Source: Streptomyces sp. HD (lineage in GTDB: Bacteria > Actinomycetota > Actinomycetes > Streptomycetales > Streptomycetaceae). Taken from it: 64,000 bases of DNA. Of this stretch, positions 17,379 through 26,191 are shown piece by piece. The stretch is taken from positions 1 through 64,000 of the forward strand of contig NZ_JAQMYP010000051.1 in NCBI RefSeq assembly GCF_028369295.1, given 5' to 3'. Position 1 is the stretch's first letter; each line of letters opens with the position of its first letter. The position numbers were made by a program, and so were the translations under genes. The notes under the pieces were generated by a model, which was given only the letters and a program-made list of their open reading frames with translations, searched no databases and was not told the origin of the DNA.

Positions 17379-18599
17379 ATGCGATCGATACGGCCGTCGT
17401 TCACCGCTCGCCGAGGGAGGAGCGCGCGCCGCGGAACCTCCCCCCTGCCCGTGGTCGCGCTCGCCGCGGCACTCGCCCTCACCGCCACGGCCTGCGAGTC
17501 GGGCGATGCCGATGCGGGCGGCGAGGCCACCGCGTCCGCGGCGGCCGGGGGTGAAGGCAAGATCACGATCCCGCAGGACATCAAGGACAAGCTCAAGGAA
17601 CACGGGATCGATCTGGACAAGTGGAAGGACGGCGCCTGGAAGCAGTGGGACAAGGACGACTGGCTGCGCGAGGCCAAGGACTACATCAACCCGATCATCG
17701 AGGGACTGTGGGACCCGGACCGTATGCGCGAGGCCGAGGACCCGGACCGCGGCGTCGACGAAAGCGACCTCTCCGGTGACCAGGGTGTGACCGACCCGAC
17801 GCCTCAGCCGGTGGACGCGCAGGCCGTGTCGCCCAGGTACCACGCCAACGCCCCCGAGGCGGGCAAGGTGTTCTTCGACTCCCCCGAAGGCACAATGGTC
17901 TGCTCGGCGACGGTCGTGCAGGACCCGGCCAACCCCGGCAAGTCCAACATGGTGTGGACCGCGGGCCACTGTGTGCACGCGGGCAAGAGCGGCGGCTGGT
18001 ACCGCAACATCGCGTTCGTGCCCTCGTACAACGATGCGGGCAAGAACGCCGCGCAGATGAAGGACGTCACCAAGGAGGAGGCCGCTCCGTACGGCGTCTG
18101 GTGGGCCGACTGGGCGCAGACCTCGGAGCAGTGGATCGCGCAGGGCGGTCCGACGGGCGGGAACGGCGCCTCGTACGACTTCGCCGTGCTGCATGTGAAG
18201 CCGGAGGCGGGCGGCAACGGCAAGTCCCTTGAGGAGACCGTGGGTTCGGCCCTTCCGGTGAACTTCAACGCCCCGGCCGTGCCCGACGTGGACAGCATCA
18301 AGGCGATGGGCTACCCGGCCGCGCCGCCGTTCGACGGGCAGAAGCTGTACCAGTGCCAGGACAAGCCGGGCCGGCTGTCGCTCGCCGCTTCGGACCCGAC
18401 GATGTACCGCATCGGCTGCACCATGACCGGCGGTTCCTCCGGTGGCGGCTGGGTCGCGACCGGCTCGGACGGCAAGCCCGCGCTGGTGTCCAACACCTCG
18501 ATCGGGCCGGTGGATTCGGGCTGGCTCGCGGGCCCGCGGCTGGGCAAGGAGGCCAAGGGCATCTTCGACTCGGTGAGTGACAAGTTCGCCGGGCAGTGA
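17379..18599 (+). CDS. Secreted trypsin-like serine protease lipoprotein (copy 1)
   Basis: 406-residue exported protease. A twin-Arg-containing signal region ends in the lipobox-like LTATAC (Cys39), suggesting a membrane-anchored lipoprotein. Residues about 60-115 form a charged Trp-rich helical domain (KITIPQDIKDKLKEHGIDL, KQWDKDDWLREAKDYINPI) of unknown role, perhaps a propeptide. The chymotrypsin-fold domain follows with His197 (WTAGHCVH), Asp267 (SYDFAVLHV) and Ser354 (TMTGGSSGGGW). The GGSSGG serine loop resembles V8/glutamyl-endopeptidase-like members rather than GDSGGP. A close paralogue lies 232 bp downstream in the same direction. Substrates are unknown. Confidence 0.88.
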   Translation: MRSIRPSFTARRGRSARRGTSPLPVVALAAALALTATACESGDADAGGEATASAAAGGEGKITIPQDIKDKLKEHGIDLDKWKDGAWKQWDKDDWLREAKDYINPIIEGLWDPDRMREAEDPDRGVDESDLSGDQGVTDPTPQPVDAQAVSPRYHANAPEAGKVFFDSPEGTMVCSATVVQDPANPGKSNMVWTAGHCVHAGKSGGWYRNIAFVPSYNDAGKNAAQMKDVTKEEAAPYGVWWADWAQTSEQWIAQGGPTGGNGASYDFAVLHVKPEAGGNGKSLEETVGSALPVNFNAPAVPDVDSIKAMGYPAAPPFDGQKLYQCQDKPGRLSLAASDPTMYRIGCTMTGGSSGGGWVATGSDGKPALVSNTSIGPVDSGWLAGPRLGKEAKGIFDSVSDKFAGQ

Positions 18600-18831
18600 C
18601 GTTCGCGCGATGCCGGTCAGTGACATCGCAGGATGCCGGTCAGTGACGCCGCCAGGTGGTCAGTGACGGCTCGTAGGCGTCGGCGGCGGGGCGGTGGGGA
18701 AACCTTCACCGCCTCACCGCCGTTAGCCCTCAACTCCACGGGCATAGTGGGGTGTCGTGTCCGAGGGGCCGCACCGCAGCGTGCACGCCCTTCGGGTGCC
18801 AAGCACACGTTCCAACGGGGGGTACCGCATC

Positions 18832-20040
18832 ATGCGTTCCACACCTACGCCCACGGCGCCACGTCGCAGGCGCCGCTCCGTCCTCACCGTCACCGGCCTC
18901 GCCGCCGCCCTCGCCCTGACCGCGACCGCCTGTGAAGGCTCGGCGCAGGACAAGGCGAGCGACAAGGCCGACGCGGCCGCGTCCCAGGCCGCCGAACTCG
19001 GCGACGGCAAGATCAAGATCCCGACCGACATCGCGGACCAGCTCAAGGAGCACGGCATCGATGTCGACAAGTGGATCGACGGCGGCTGGCAGGACTGGGA
19101 CAAGGACAAGTGGCTCAGCGAGGCCAAGGACTTCGTCAACCCGGTGATCGAGGGCCTCTGGAAACCCGATCGGATGCAGTCGGCCAAGGAGGCCAACAAG
19201 ACGATCACCATCCAGGACGCCGCCGCCGACCAGGGCGTCAGCGACCCTGAGCCGGCACCCGTCGAGGCGACGGCCGAGAAGACGCCGTACCACGACAACG
19301 CCGCACCGGTCGGCAAGGTCTTCTTCGACTCCCCCGACGGCCCGGCCGTCTGCTCCGGCACGGTCGTCAAGGACGTCAACCACCCCGGCAAGTCCAACCT
19401 CGTCTGGACGGCCGGCCACTGTGTGCACGCCGGTGCCAACGGCGGCTGGTACCGCAACATCGTCTTCGTGCCGTCCTACAACGACCTCGGCAAGTCCGAG
19501 GCACAGCTGGGCAACGCCACGACCTCGGAGGTCGCCCCCTACGGCAACTGGTGGGCCGACTGGGTCTCGACCTCGAACGAGTGGATCCAGGGCGGTTCGG
19601 AGACGGGCGGCGCGGGTGCCGCGTACGACTACTCCGTGCTGCATGTGAAGCCGGAGCAGGGCGCCAAGTCCCTGGAGGAGACGGTCGGCGCCGCTCTCGA
19701 CGTGGACTTCTCGGCGCCGTCGGCGACCGACGTCGCCACGATGGGCGCCTGGGGCTACCCGGCGGCACCGCCGTACAACGGCCTGCAGATGTTCAAGTGC
19801 CTCGACCGGCCCGGCCGCTTCTCGCTCAGCGCGACCCTGCCGACGATGTACCGCATCGGCTGCACCATGACCGGCGGCTCGTCGGGCGGCGGCTGGTTCC
19901 GCGTGGAGAACGGCGAGACCAAGCTGGTGTCGAACACATCGATCGGCCCGGAGAACAACACCTGGCTCGCGGGACCGCAGTTGGGAACGGGCGCCGAGGC
20001 GGTGTACCAGAACATGAGCAGGACGTACGGCGGTCGGTGA
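18832..20040 (+). CDS. Secreted trypsin-like serine protease lipoprotein (copy 2)
   Basis: 402-residue paralogue of the preceding gene, with the same layout: Arg-rich signal region, lipobox-like LTATAC, the helical Trp-rich domain (KIPTDIADQLKEHGIDV, WQDWDKDKWLSEAKDFVNPV) and a trypsin-fold domain with WTAGHCVHAG, AYDYSVLHV and TMTGGSSGGGW. I chose ATG 18832, behind a GGGGGG stretch, rather than 18757, because it gives a proper signal peptide. The pair looks like a tandem duplication that has diverged mainly in the linker (residues about 120-150). A strong bidirectional terminator follows. Confidence 0.88.
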   Translation: MRSTPTPTAPRRRRRSVLTVTGLAAALALTATACEGSAQDKASDKADAAASQAAELGDGKIKIPTDIADQLKEHGIDVDKWIDGGWQDWDKDKWLSEAKDFVNPVIEGLWKPDRMQSAKEANKTITIQDAAADQGVSDPEPAPVEATAEKTPYHDNAAPVGKVFFDSPDGPAVCSGTVVKDVNHPGKSNLVWTAGHCVHAGANGGWYRNIVFVPSYNDLGKSEAQLGNATTSEVAPYGNWWADWVSTSNEWIQGGSETGGAGAAYDYSVLHVKPEQGAKSLEETVGAALDVDFSAPSATDVATMGAWGYPAAPPYNGLQMFKCLDRPGRFSLSATLPTMYRIGCTMTGGSSGGGWFRVENGETKLVSNTSIGPENNTWLAGPQLGTGAEAVYQNMSRTYGGR

Positions 20041-20056
20041 CCGCCGCGCCCTGGCA

Positions 20057-20099
20057 CGCGGAAGGCCCGCCCCCTGCGACAGAGGGCGGGCCTTCCGCG
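20057..20099. terminator. Bidirectional terminator between protease and hflX
   Basis: Perfect 16-bp inverted repeat, CGCGGAAGGCCCGCCC (20057-20072) with GGGCGGGCCTTCCGCG (20084-20099), 11-nt loop. It lies between convergent genes and can serve both. Confidence 0.88.
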
Positions 20100-20136
20100 A
20101 TTTCACGACAGTCCGGGCAGGCCGGCCGGCGACGGC

Positions 20137-21630
20137 TCAGGCGGTCGGCGCCGGAACGTACGGCGCGAGATCCGCCGCCAGTTCCTCGTGCACCCGCGCC
20201 TTGAGCAGCGTGCCCTCCGGGGTGTGCTCCTCGGAGATCACCTCGCCCTCGGTGTGGGCGCGGGCGACCAGCTTGCCGTGGGTGTACGGCACGAGCGCCT
20301 CGATCTCGACGGACGGCCTCGGCAGCTCGTTGTCGATGAGCGCGAGCAGCTCCTGGATGCCCTGGCCGGTGCGGGCCGAGACGGCGATGGAACGCTTCTC
20401 GATCCGCATGAGCCGCTGAAGGGTCAGCGGGTCGGCCGCGTCCGCCTTGTTGATCACGACGATCTCCGGTACGTCGACGGCGTCGACGTCCCTGATCACC
20501 TCGCGCACCGCGGCCAGCTGCTCCTCCGGGTTCGGGTGCGACCCGTCCACCACGTGCAGGATCAGGTCGGACTCGCCGACCTCCTCCATGGTGGAGCGGA
20601 ACGCCTCGACCAGGTGGTGCGGCAGGTGCCGTACGAAACCGACCGTGTCGGCCAGGGTGTACAGCCGTCCGCTCGGGGTCTCGGCCCGGCGCACGGTCGG
20701 GTCCAGGGTCGCGAACAGGGCGTTCTCCACCAGCACGCCCGCGCCTGTGAGGCGGTTGAGCAGGGAGGACTTGCCGGCGTTGGTGTAGCCGGCGATGGCC
20801 ACCGACGGCACCCTGTGGCGCTTGCGCTCCTTGCGCTTGATCTCGCGGCCGGTCTTCATCTCCGCGATCTCCCGGCGCATCTTCGCCATCTTCTCGCGGA
20901 TCCGTCGCCGGTCCGTCTCGATCTTGGTCTCACCGGGACCACGGGTGGCGAGGCCGCCGCCCTTGCCGCCGCCCATCTGCCGGGACAGCGACTGACCCCA
21001 GCCGCGGAGCCTCGGCAGCATGTACTGCATCTGCGCGAGCGCGACCTGCGCCTTGCCCTCTCGGGACTTGGCGTGCTGGGCGAAGATGTCGAGGATCAGG
21101 GCCGTACGGTCGATGACCTTGACCTTGACGACGTCCTCAAGGTGGATGAGCTGCCCCGGGCTGAGTTCACCGTCGCAGATGACGGTGTCGGCGCCGCTCT
21201 CCAGGACGATGTCCCGCAGCTCGTCGGCCTTGCCGGAGCCGATGTAGGTGGCCGCGTCGGGCTTGTCGCGACGCTGGATCACGCCGTCGAGCACGAGCGC
21301 GCCCGCGGTCTCCGCCAGGGCGGCGAGCTCCGCCAGCGAGTTGTCCGCGTCCTGCGCGGTCCCCGAGGTCCAGACACCGACGAGCACGACCCGCTCCAGA
21401 CGGAGCTGGCGGTACTCGACCTCGGTGACGTCCTCAAGCTCGGTGGAGAGGCCGACGACGCGGCGCAGAGCCGCGCGGTCGGAGCGGTCGAACTGGTCGC
21501 CGTCCCGCTCTCCGTCGATCTCGTGGCTCCAGGCGACGTCCTCTTCCATCAGGGCATCGGCCCGAAGACCTTCGGGATTGCTGTGCGCGAAGCGCTGAGT
21601 GTCCTGGGAAAAGGAAGAAGAGGAGGTCAT
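20137..21630 (-). CDS. hflX: GTPase HflX
   Basis: 497-residue HflX GTPase, which binds 50S/70S ribosomes and splits stalled or heat-damaged ones. After a 75-residue extension comes the HflX N-domain with the glycine-rich SRQMGGGKGGGLATRGPGETK loop region, a basic coiled linker, then the G domain: G1 GYTNAGKSS, G3 DTVGF, G4 NKAD and G5 VSARTG. The ATG at 21630 has AAGGA upstream; the frame is open to 21798 but gives a non-conserved leader. The M1 peptidase gene lies upstream on the same strand beyond a terminator, so hflX is probably transcribed alone. Confidence 0.96.
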   Translation of the reverse strand: MTSSSSFSQDTQRFAHSNPEGLRADALMEEDVAWSHEIDGERDGDQFDRSDRAALRRVVGLSTELEDVTEVEYRQLRLERVVLVGVWTSGTAQDADNSLAELAALAETAGALVLDGVIQRRDKPDAATYIGSGKADELRDIVLESGADTVICDGELSPGQLIHLEDVVKVKVIDRTALILDIFAQHAKSREGKAQVALAQMQYMLPRLRGWGQSLSRQMGGGKGGGLATRGPGETKIETDRRRIREKMAKMRREIAEMKTGREIKRKERKRHRVPSVAIAGYTNAGKSSLLNRLTGAGVLVENALFATLDPTVRRAETPSGRLYTLADTVGFVRHLPHHLVEAFRSTMEEVGESDLILHVVDGSHPNPEEQLAAVREVIRDVDAVDVPEIVVINKADAADPLTLQRLMRIEKRSIAVSARTGQGIQELLALIDNELPRPSVEIEALVPYTHGKLVARAHTEGEVISEEHTPEGTLLKARVHEELAADLAPYVPAPTA

Positions 21631-21764
21631 TGGATCCTTACGTCGATGGGCAATCCGTTGGCGCCGACGGCGGCAGTGACACACGCGCCTCGGAACGGGT
21701 CCGTAGCGCCCGGAATCCGGTCCGTCACTGTTCACAACGTACGAGTGCCCCGGGAGATTCCCGT

Positions 21765-21808
21765 GCCCCGTGCCGCGCCGACCCGAAGATGGTCGCACGG
21801 CACGGGGC
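21765..21808 (-). terminator. Terminator after M1 peptidase gene
   Basis: 11-bp inverted repeat GCCCCGTGCCG (21765-21775) and CGGCACGGGGC (21798-21808), 15 bp past the peptidase stop codon on the minus strand. Confidence 0.7.
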
Positions 21809-21822
21809 GTCTCGTCACCGCC

Positions 21823-23436
21823 TTATTCCGCGGTCTTCCCGGTCTTGTCGCTCTTGTCGGTCTTCCCGCTCTTCACGGGCTTCCCCGCGGTCCCGGCCTT
21901 GGCGGGCTTCGCCGTCGTCGCCGGCTTCTTGTCGGGGTCCGCGGCCTTCCACTCCGGCTGGCCCGGCATCGGCGGGGTCTTCTCGCCGTACAGCCAGGAA
22001 TGCATGAATCCGTCCAGGTGGCGTCCGGAGACCTCCTCCGCGAGCGCGACGAAGTCCGAGGTCGAGGCGGTCCGGTCCTGGTAGCGGCTCACCCACTCGC
22101 GTTGCAGTCGCTCGAAGGCCGGGGCGCCGATCTCCTGGCGGAGGGCGTACAGGACCAGGGCCGCTCCGTCGTAGACGTTCGGCCTGAAGATGCCGTTCTT
22201 CTTGCCGGGCTCGGGCGCCTTGGGGGACGCGGGCGGTCCGCCGGCCGCGCGCCAGCGGTCGGAGGCGGCGTAGGCGGCCTTCATCCGGGCCTCCAGCGGC
22301 CGGCCCGCCTTCTCCGCCGCGTACAGGGCCTCGTACCAGGTGGCGTGCCCCTCACTGAGCCACAGGTCGGACCAGGTGCGCGGGCTGACGCTGTCGCCGA
22401 ACCACTGGTGGGCCAGCTCATGCACCATGATCGACTCGACGTACCACTTCGGGAAGGCGGGCTCGGTGAAGAGCCCTCGCTCGAAGAGGGAGAGCGTCTG
22501 GGTCTCCAGCTCGAAGCCGGTGGAGGCGTCGGCCACGAGCAGGCCGTACGTCTCGAAGGGGTACTCCCCGATCTTGCTCTCCATCCAGGAGATCTGTTCG
22601 GGGGTCTTCTTCAGCCACGGTTCGAGCTTCTCGCGCTGCTCGGCGGGCACGACGTCCCGGACGGGCAGTCCGTGCGGCCCGGTGCGGTTCAGCACCTTGG
22701 AACGGCCGATGGACACCTGGGCGAGCTCGGTGGCCATGGGATGTGAGGTGCGATACGTCCATGTCGTCGCCTTGCCCGCGCGTTTCACGTCGGCCCGCTG
22801 ACCGTTGGCGACAACCGTGTAGGCGTTGGGCGCGGTGACCCGGAAGGTGAACATCGCCTTGTCGGAAGGGTGGTCGTTGCACGGGAACACGACGTGGGCG
22901 GCGTCGGCCTGGTTGGCCATGGCGAGTCCGTCGGCGGTCCGCACCCAGCCGCCCTCCCGCTGCTCCCCGTACTCGGGATCACTGGTGTGCCGCACGGTGA
23001 TCCGCGTCCAGTTGCCTTCGGACAACGGCGTCTCGGGCGTGATCACGAGGTCCTCACCGGCGGTGCTGAACTTCGCGGGCTCACCGTCGACCAGGACGGA
23101 CTCGACCTTGCCGTGGGCGAAGTCGAGGTTAATGCGGTCGAGATCCTCGGTCGTCCAGGCGTCGATCCTGGTGACGGCCTGAAGATGCTTGGTGTTGGTG
23201 CCCGGATAGGTCAAGGAGAGGTCGTACGCCGCCACGTCGTAGCCGGGATTGCCCAGGTACGGGTAGAGGCGGTCGCCGACACCCAGGGGTGTCGCGGGAG
23301 CGCTCGCGGCGAGGAGACAGGTGGAGACGGCCACTGCGAGCAGCGCGGGCACCCTGCGGCGCCAGGGGGATCGGGGGCGAGGGCGAGGGGCGCCAGGGAC
23401 TGGTCGCAAGGCCTCGATGCGGGGGGTGAGCAGCAT
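21823..23436 (-). CDS. Secreted M1-family zinc metallopeptidase
   Basis: 537-residue gluzincin aminopeptidase. A signal peptide (VPALLAVAVSTCLLAASAPA) is followed by the M1 N-terminal beta domain, then the catalytic motif VHELAHQWFG with the third zinc ligand in LSEGHATWYE about 20 residues on. The usual GAMEN exopeptidase motif is not evident, so substrate preference is uncertain. The C-terminal tail (about 490-537) is Lys/Thr/Pro-rich (KSGKTDKSDKTGKTAE), possibly a wall-associated linker. It stands alone between a terminator downstream and a repeat-containing gap upstream. Confidence 0.9.
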   Translation of the reverse strand: MLLTPRIEALRPVPGAPRPRPRSPWRRRVPALLAVAVSTCLLAASAPATPLGVGDRLYPYLGNPGYDVAAYDLSLTYPGTNTKHLQAVTRIDAWTTEDLDRINLDFAHGKVESVLVDGEPAKFSTAGEDLVITPETPLSEGNWTRITVRHTSDPEYGEQREGGWVRTADGLAMANQADAAHVVFPCNDHPSDKAMFTFRVTAPNAYTVVANGQRADVKRAGKATTWTYRTSHPMATELAQVSIGRSKVLNRTGPHGLPVRDVVPAEQREKLEPWLKKTPEQISWMESKIGEYPFETYGLLVADASTGFELETQTLSLFERGLFTEPAFPKWYVESIMVHELAHQWFGDSVSPRTWSDLWLSEGHATWYEALYAAEKAGRPLEARMKAAYAASDRWRAAGGPPASPKAPEPGKKNGIFRPNVYDGAALVLYALRQEIGAPAFERLQREWVSRYQDRTASTSDFVALAEEVSGRHLDGFMHSWLYGEKTPPMPGQPEWKAADPDKKPATTAKPAKAGTAGKPVKSGKTDKSDKTGKTAE

Positions 23437-23500
23437 GCACCACCGCTATCAGCGCGCGCGTGCGAGGCGGTGACGACGCGCGACCAGCACACTCGAAGGG

Positions 23501-23583
23501 GTGTTTCGGGTGGGTGCAGTGTTTGTCGAGTGGGCGGTGTTCGTCAGGTGGGGGTGGCGTTCGCCGGGTGGGTGCGGTGTTCA
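23501..23583. repeat. 18-20 bp degenerate tandem repeat
   Basis: Units beginning GTGTTTCG/GTGTTCG start at 23501, 23519, 23537, 23557 and 23577, each followed by a GGTGGG-like part. They lie in the 242-bp gap between two same-strand genes. No gene is visible in that gap. Confidence 0.6.
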
Positions 23584-23678
23584 GGGAACGGCGCGTGGCG
23601 CACCGCCGACACGGGTGGTGTGGGCTGCACCGTAGGGCGCTCCCGCCCACGCACGCGCCCGGCGTGAACCGCGCGCCC

Positions 23679-25892
23679 TCACACCCCGTGCGTCTGCGTC
23701 TGTGTCTGCGCCCGGCTCACGTCGTACACGCCCCCCACGTTCCGCATGGCCCGCATCAGCCCCGGGAGCTGCGCCGCGTCGGGGAGCTGGACCGTATACG
23801 TGTGGCGTACGCGCTGCTGGGTCGGCGGCTCGACCGTCGCCGAGACGATTTCCGCGCCCTCCAGGGCCATCGCTTCCGTGAGGTCCGCCAGCAGGTGCGG
23901 GCGAACGAACGATTCGGCGACCAGGGTGACCCGGCACTCGGTGGTGTCACCCCAGCGCACGTCGACCTCCGGGCGGCCCACGCTCTTCATCCGCGCCACC
24001 GCCGCGCACTCGACCCGGTGGACGGTCACCACTCCCCCGCGCACGGTGAACCCGGTGACCTCGTCGGGCGGTACGGGGGTGCAGCAGCCGGCGAGGCGTA
24101 CGGACGCGCCGGGACGGTCGACGAGGATGTTGTCGGTAGTGGAGCGGCCGGCCGACCCGGTGGCCGGTCCCTCGGCGGCCGGACGGGCGGCCGGTTCCTC
24201 GAAGGCGACTTCCCGGGCGGCCGAAGCGTCCGCCTCAGCCCGGAAGAGCTCCGCCCCGGGCTCCTCGCCACCGGCGGTGTCGCCCTGCGGGGGATGGGTG
24301 GCCAGCCACCGCTGGATGGCGATGCGGGCGGCGGGCGTGTGGGCGTGCTCCAGCCACTCCCTGGACGGCTCCGAGGCCGGGTCCTGGCCCATGAGGAGCT
24401 GGACGGTGTCGCCGTCCCGCAGCACGGTGCTGAGGGTCGCCAGGCGGCCGTTGACGCGGGCGCCGATGCACGCGTGAGCGTCCTCGCCGTACTGCGCGTA
24501 TGCGGCGTCCACACAGGTCGCGCCCTCGGGCAGGCCCAGCGTCCCGCCGTCGGGCCGGAAGACGGCGATCTCGCGGTCCTGGGCAAGGTCCTCGCGCAGG
24601 GTGGACCAGAAGGTGTCCGGGTCGGGTGCGCCCTCCTGCCAGTCGAGGAGGCGGGAGAGCCAGCCGGGGCGGGTGGGGTCCACCCGCTCGCCGTCGCTCG
24701 TGGCGGCCTGCTCCTCCGCGGGAGCGGCGTAGGGATTGCCGAGCGCGACGACGCCGGCCTCGGCGACCTTGTGCATCTGGTGGGTACGGATGAGGACTTC
24801 GGTGACCTGACCGTCCTCGCGGGCCACGGCGGTGTGCAGCGACTGGTACAGGTTGAACTTGGGGACGGCGATGAAGTCCTTGAACTCCGAGACCACGGGC
24901 GTCATACAGGTGTGCAGTTCGCCCAGGACGGCGTAACAGTCCGCGTCCTCGTTCACCAGCACCAGCAGCCGTCCGAAGTCGGCGCCGCGCAACCGCCCCC
25001 GTTTGCGGGCCACTCGGTGCACGGAGACGAAGTGGCGTGGCCGGATGAGGACTTCGGCCTGGATGTCGGCCTCGCGCAGGACCGAGCGCATCGCGTCGGC
25101 CATCTCGGCGAGCGGGTCGTCCGCGCGGGAGGCGTTGTCGACGATCAACTCCCGTGTGTGCTCGTACTCCTCGGGGTGCAGGATCGCGAAGACCAGGTCC
25201 TCCAGTTCGGTCTTGAGTGCCTGGACGCCGAGTCGTTCGGCGAGCGGGATGAGGACGTCGCGGGTCACCTTGGCGATGCGGGCCTGTTTCTCGGGGCGCA
25301 TCACGCCCAGGGTGCGCATGTTGTGCAGCCGGTCGGCGAGTTTGATCGACATCACCCGGACGTCGTTGCCGGTGGCGACGAGCATCTTGCGGAAGGTCTC
25401 GGGCTCGGCGGCGGCGCCGTAGTCGACCTTCTCCAGCTTCGTCACGCCGTCGACGAGGAAGCGGACCTCCGCGCCGAACTGCTCGCCGACCTGATCGAGC
25501 GTCACATCGGTGTCCTCGACGGTGTCGTGGAGCAGGGAGGACGTCAAGGTCGTGGTCTCCGCGCCGAGTTCGGCGAGGATCAGGGTCACGGCGAGCGGGT
25601 GGGTGATGTACGGCTCGCCGCTCTTGCGCATCTGGCCGCGGTGCGAGGACTCGGCCAGCACGTAGGCGCGGCGCAGCGGTTCGAGGTCGGCGTCCGGGTG
25701 GTGGGCGCGGTGGGCGTCGACGACATGGCTGATCGCGTCGGGCAGCCGGTCGCGCGAGGCGGGGCCGAGCAACGCCGCCCGGCCGAGGCGACGCAGATCG
25801 AGCCGGGCGCGGGCCTTCCTGCGGGGCTCGGCAGGCGTCGCAGGGCCTGCTACCGGGCCTGGCGTCGCGGGGTTCGTTGCCTCCGCACTCAT
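23679..25892 (-). CDS. rshA: RelA/SpoT-homologue (p)ppGpp enzyme
   Basis: 737-residue long RSH protein with the usual layout: HD hydrolase domain (SSLLHDTVEDTDVT, KLADRLHNMRTL), a (p)ppGpp synthetase domain, then TGS (PEGATCVDAAYAQYG) and ACT-like C-terminal domains. The start at 25892 follows GGAGGTG. In the synthetase, FKDFIAVPKFNLYQSLHT and the IRTHQMHKVAE helix are present, but the segment normally reading DLVGIRVLV is ADFGRLLVLVNED here, so synthesis may be weak or altered; the hydrolase motif is intact. It corresponds in position to S. coelicolor rshA, the second RSH gene besides relA. Confidence 0.9.
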   Translation of the reverse strand: MSAEATNPATPGPVAGPATPAEPRRKARARLDLRRLGRAALLGPASRDRLPDAISHVVDAHRAHHPDADLEPLRRAYVLAESSHRGQMRKSGEPYITHPLAVTLILAELGAETTTLTSSLLHDTVEDTDVTLDQVGEQFGAEVRFLVDGVTKLEKVDYGAAAEPETFRKMLVATGNDVRVMSIKLADRLHNMRTLGVMRPEKQARIAKVTRDVLIPLAERLGVQALKTELEDLVFAILHPEEYEHTRELIVDNASRADDPLAEMADAMRSVLREADIQAEVLIRPRHFVSVHRVARKRGRLRGADFGRLLVLVNEDADCYAVLGELHTCMTPVVSEFKDFIAVPKFNLYQSLHTAVAREDGQVTEVLIRTHQMHKVAEAGVVALGNPYAAPAEEQAATSDGERVDPTRPGWLSRLLDWQEGAPDPDTFWSTLREDLAQDREIAVFRPDGGTLGLPEGATCVDAAYAQYGEDAHACIGARVNGRLATLSTVLRDGDTVQLLMGQDPASEPSREWLEHAHTPAARIAIQRWLATHPPQGDTAGGEEPGAELFRAEADASAAREVAFEEPAARPAAEGPATGSAGRSTTDNILVDRPGASVRLAGCCTPVPPDEVTGFTVRGGVVTVHRVECAAVARMKSVGRPEVDVRWGDTTECRVTLVAESFVRPHLLADLTEAMALEGAEIVSATVEPPTQQRVRHTYTVQLPDAAQLPGLMRAMRNVGGVYDVSRAQTQTQTHGV

Positions 25893-26191
25893 GGGCACCT
25901 CCGGCTGCGTGGACCGGCGGACGGGGTGCCCCATGGCGGACACGGCACAGGGGGTGGCGACTTCTCCCCCGTCCGGGCCGGTGCTTGATGCTACCGAGCC
26001 CATCACGTGCGGCTGACCGCCTCTCGCCGAGCGTGAAACGGATCACCCATTCGAGCGAGGGTTCGCAGGATTGTTGTTTCGCGCCATGCCACGAACCGGA
26101 GTTCATGCTTCCGGAGCGTGCCCGGGGTGCAAGCGCCCCAACTCTCAGGCCGTGAGCAGCCCCGGGCTCTGATCCCAAGCCGGCGAACCGC

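Noticed and set aside
20188..22746. 852-codon plus-strand frame spanning hflX and the M1 peptidase
   Set aside because: It runs antisense across two well-supported genes and their terminator; composition is typical of a high-GC shadow frame.
23460..25988. 842-codon plus-strand frame opposite the RSH gene
   Set aside because: Antisense shadow with no motif; the minus-strand RSH protein is clearly the gene.
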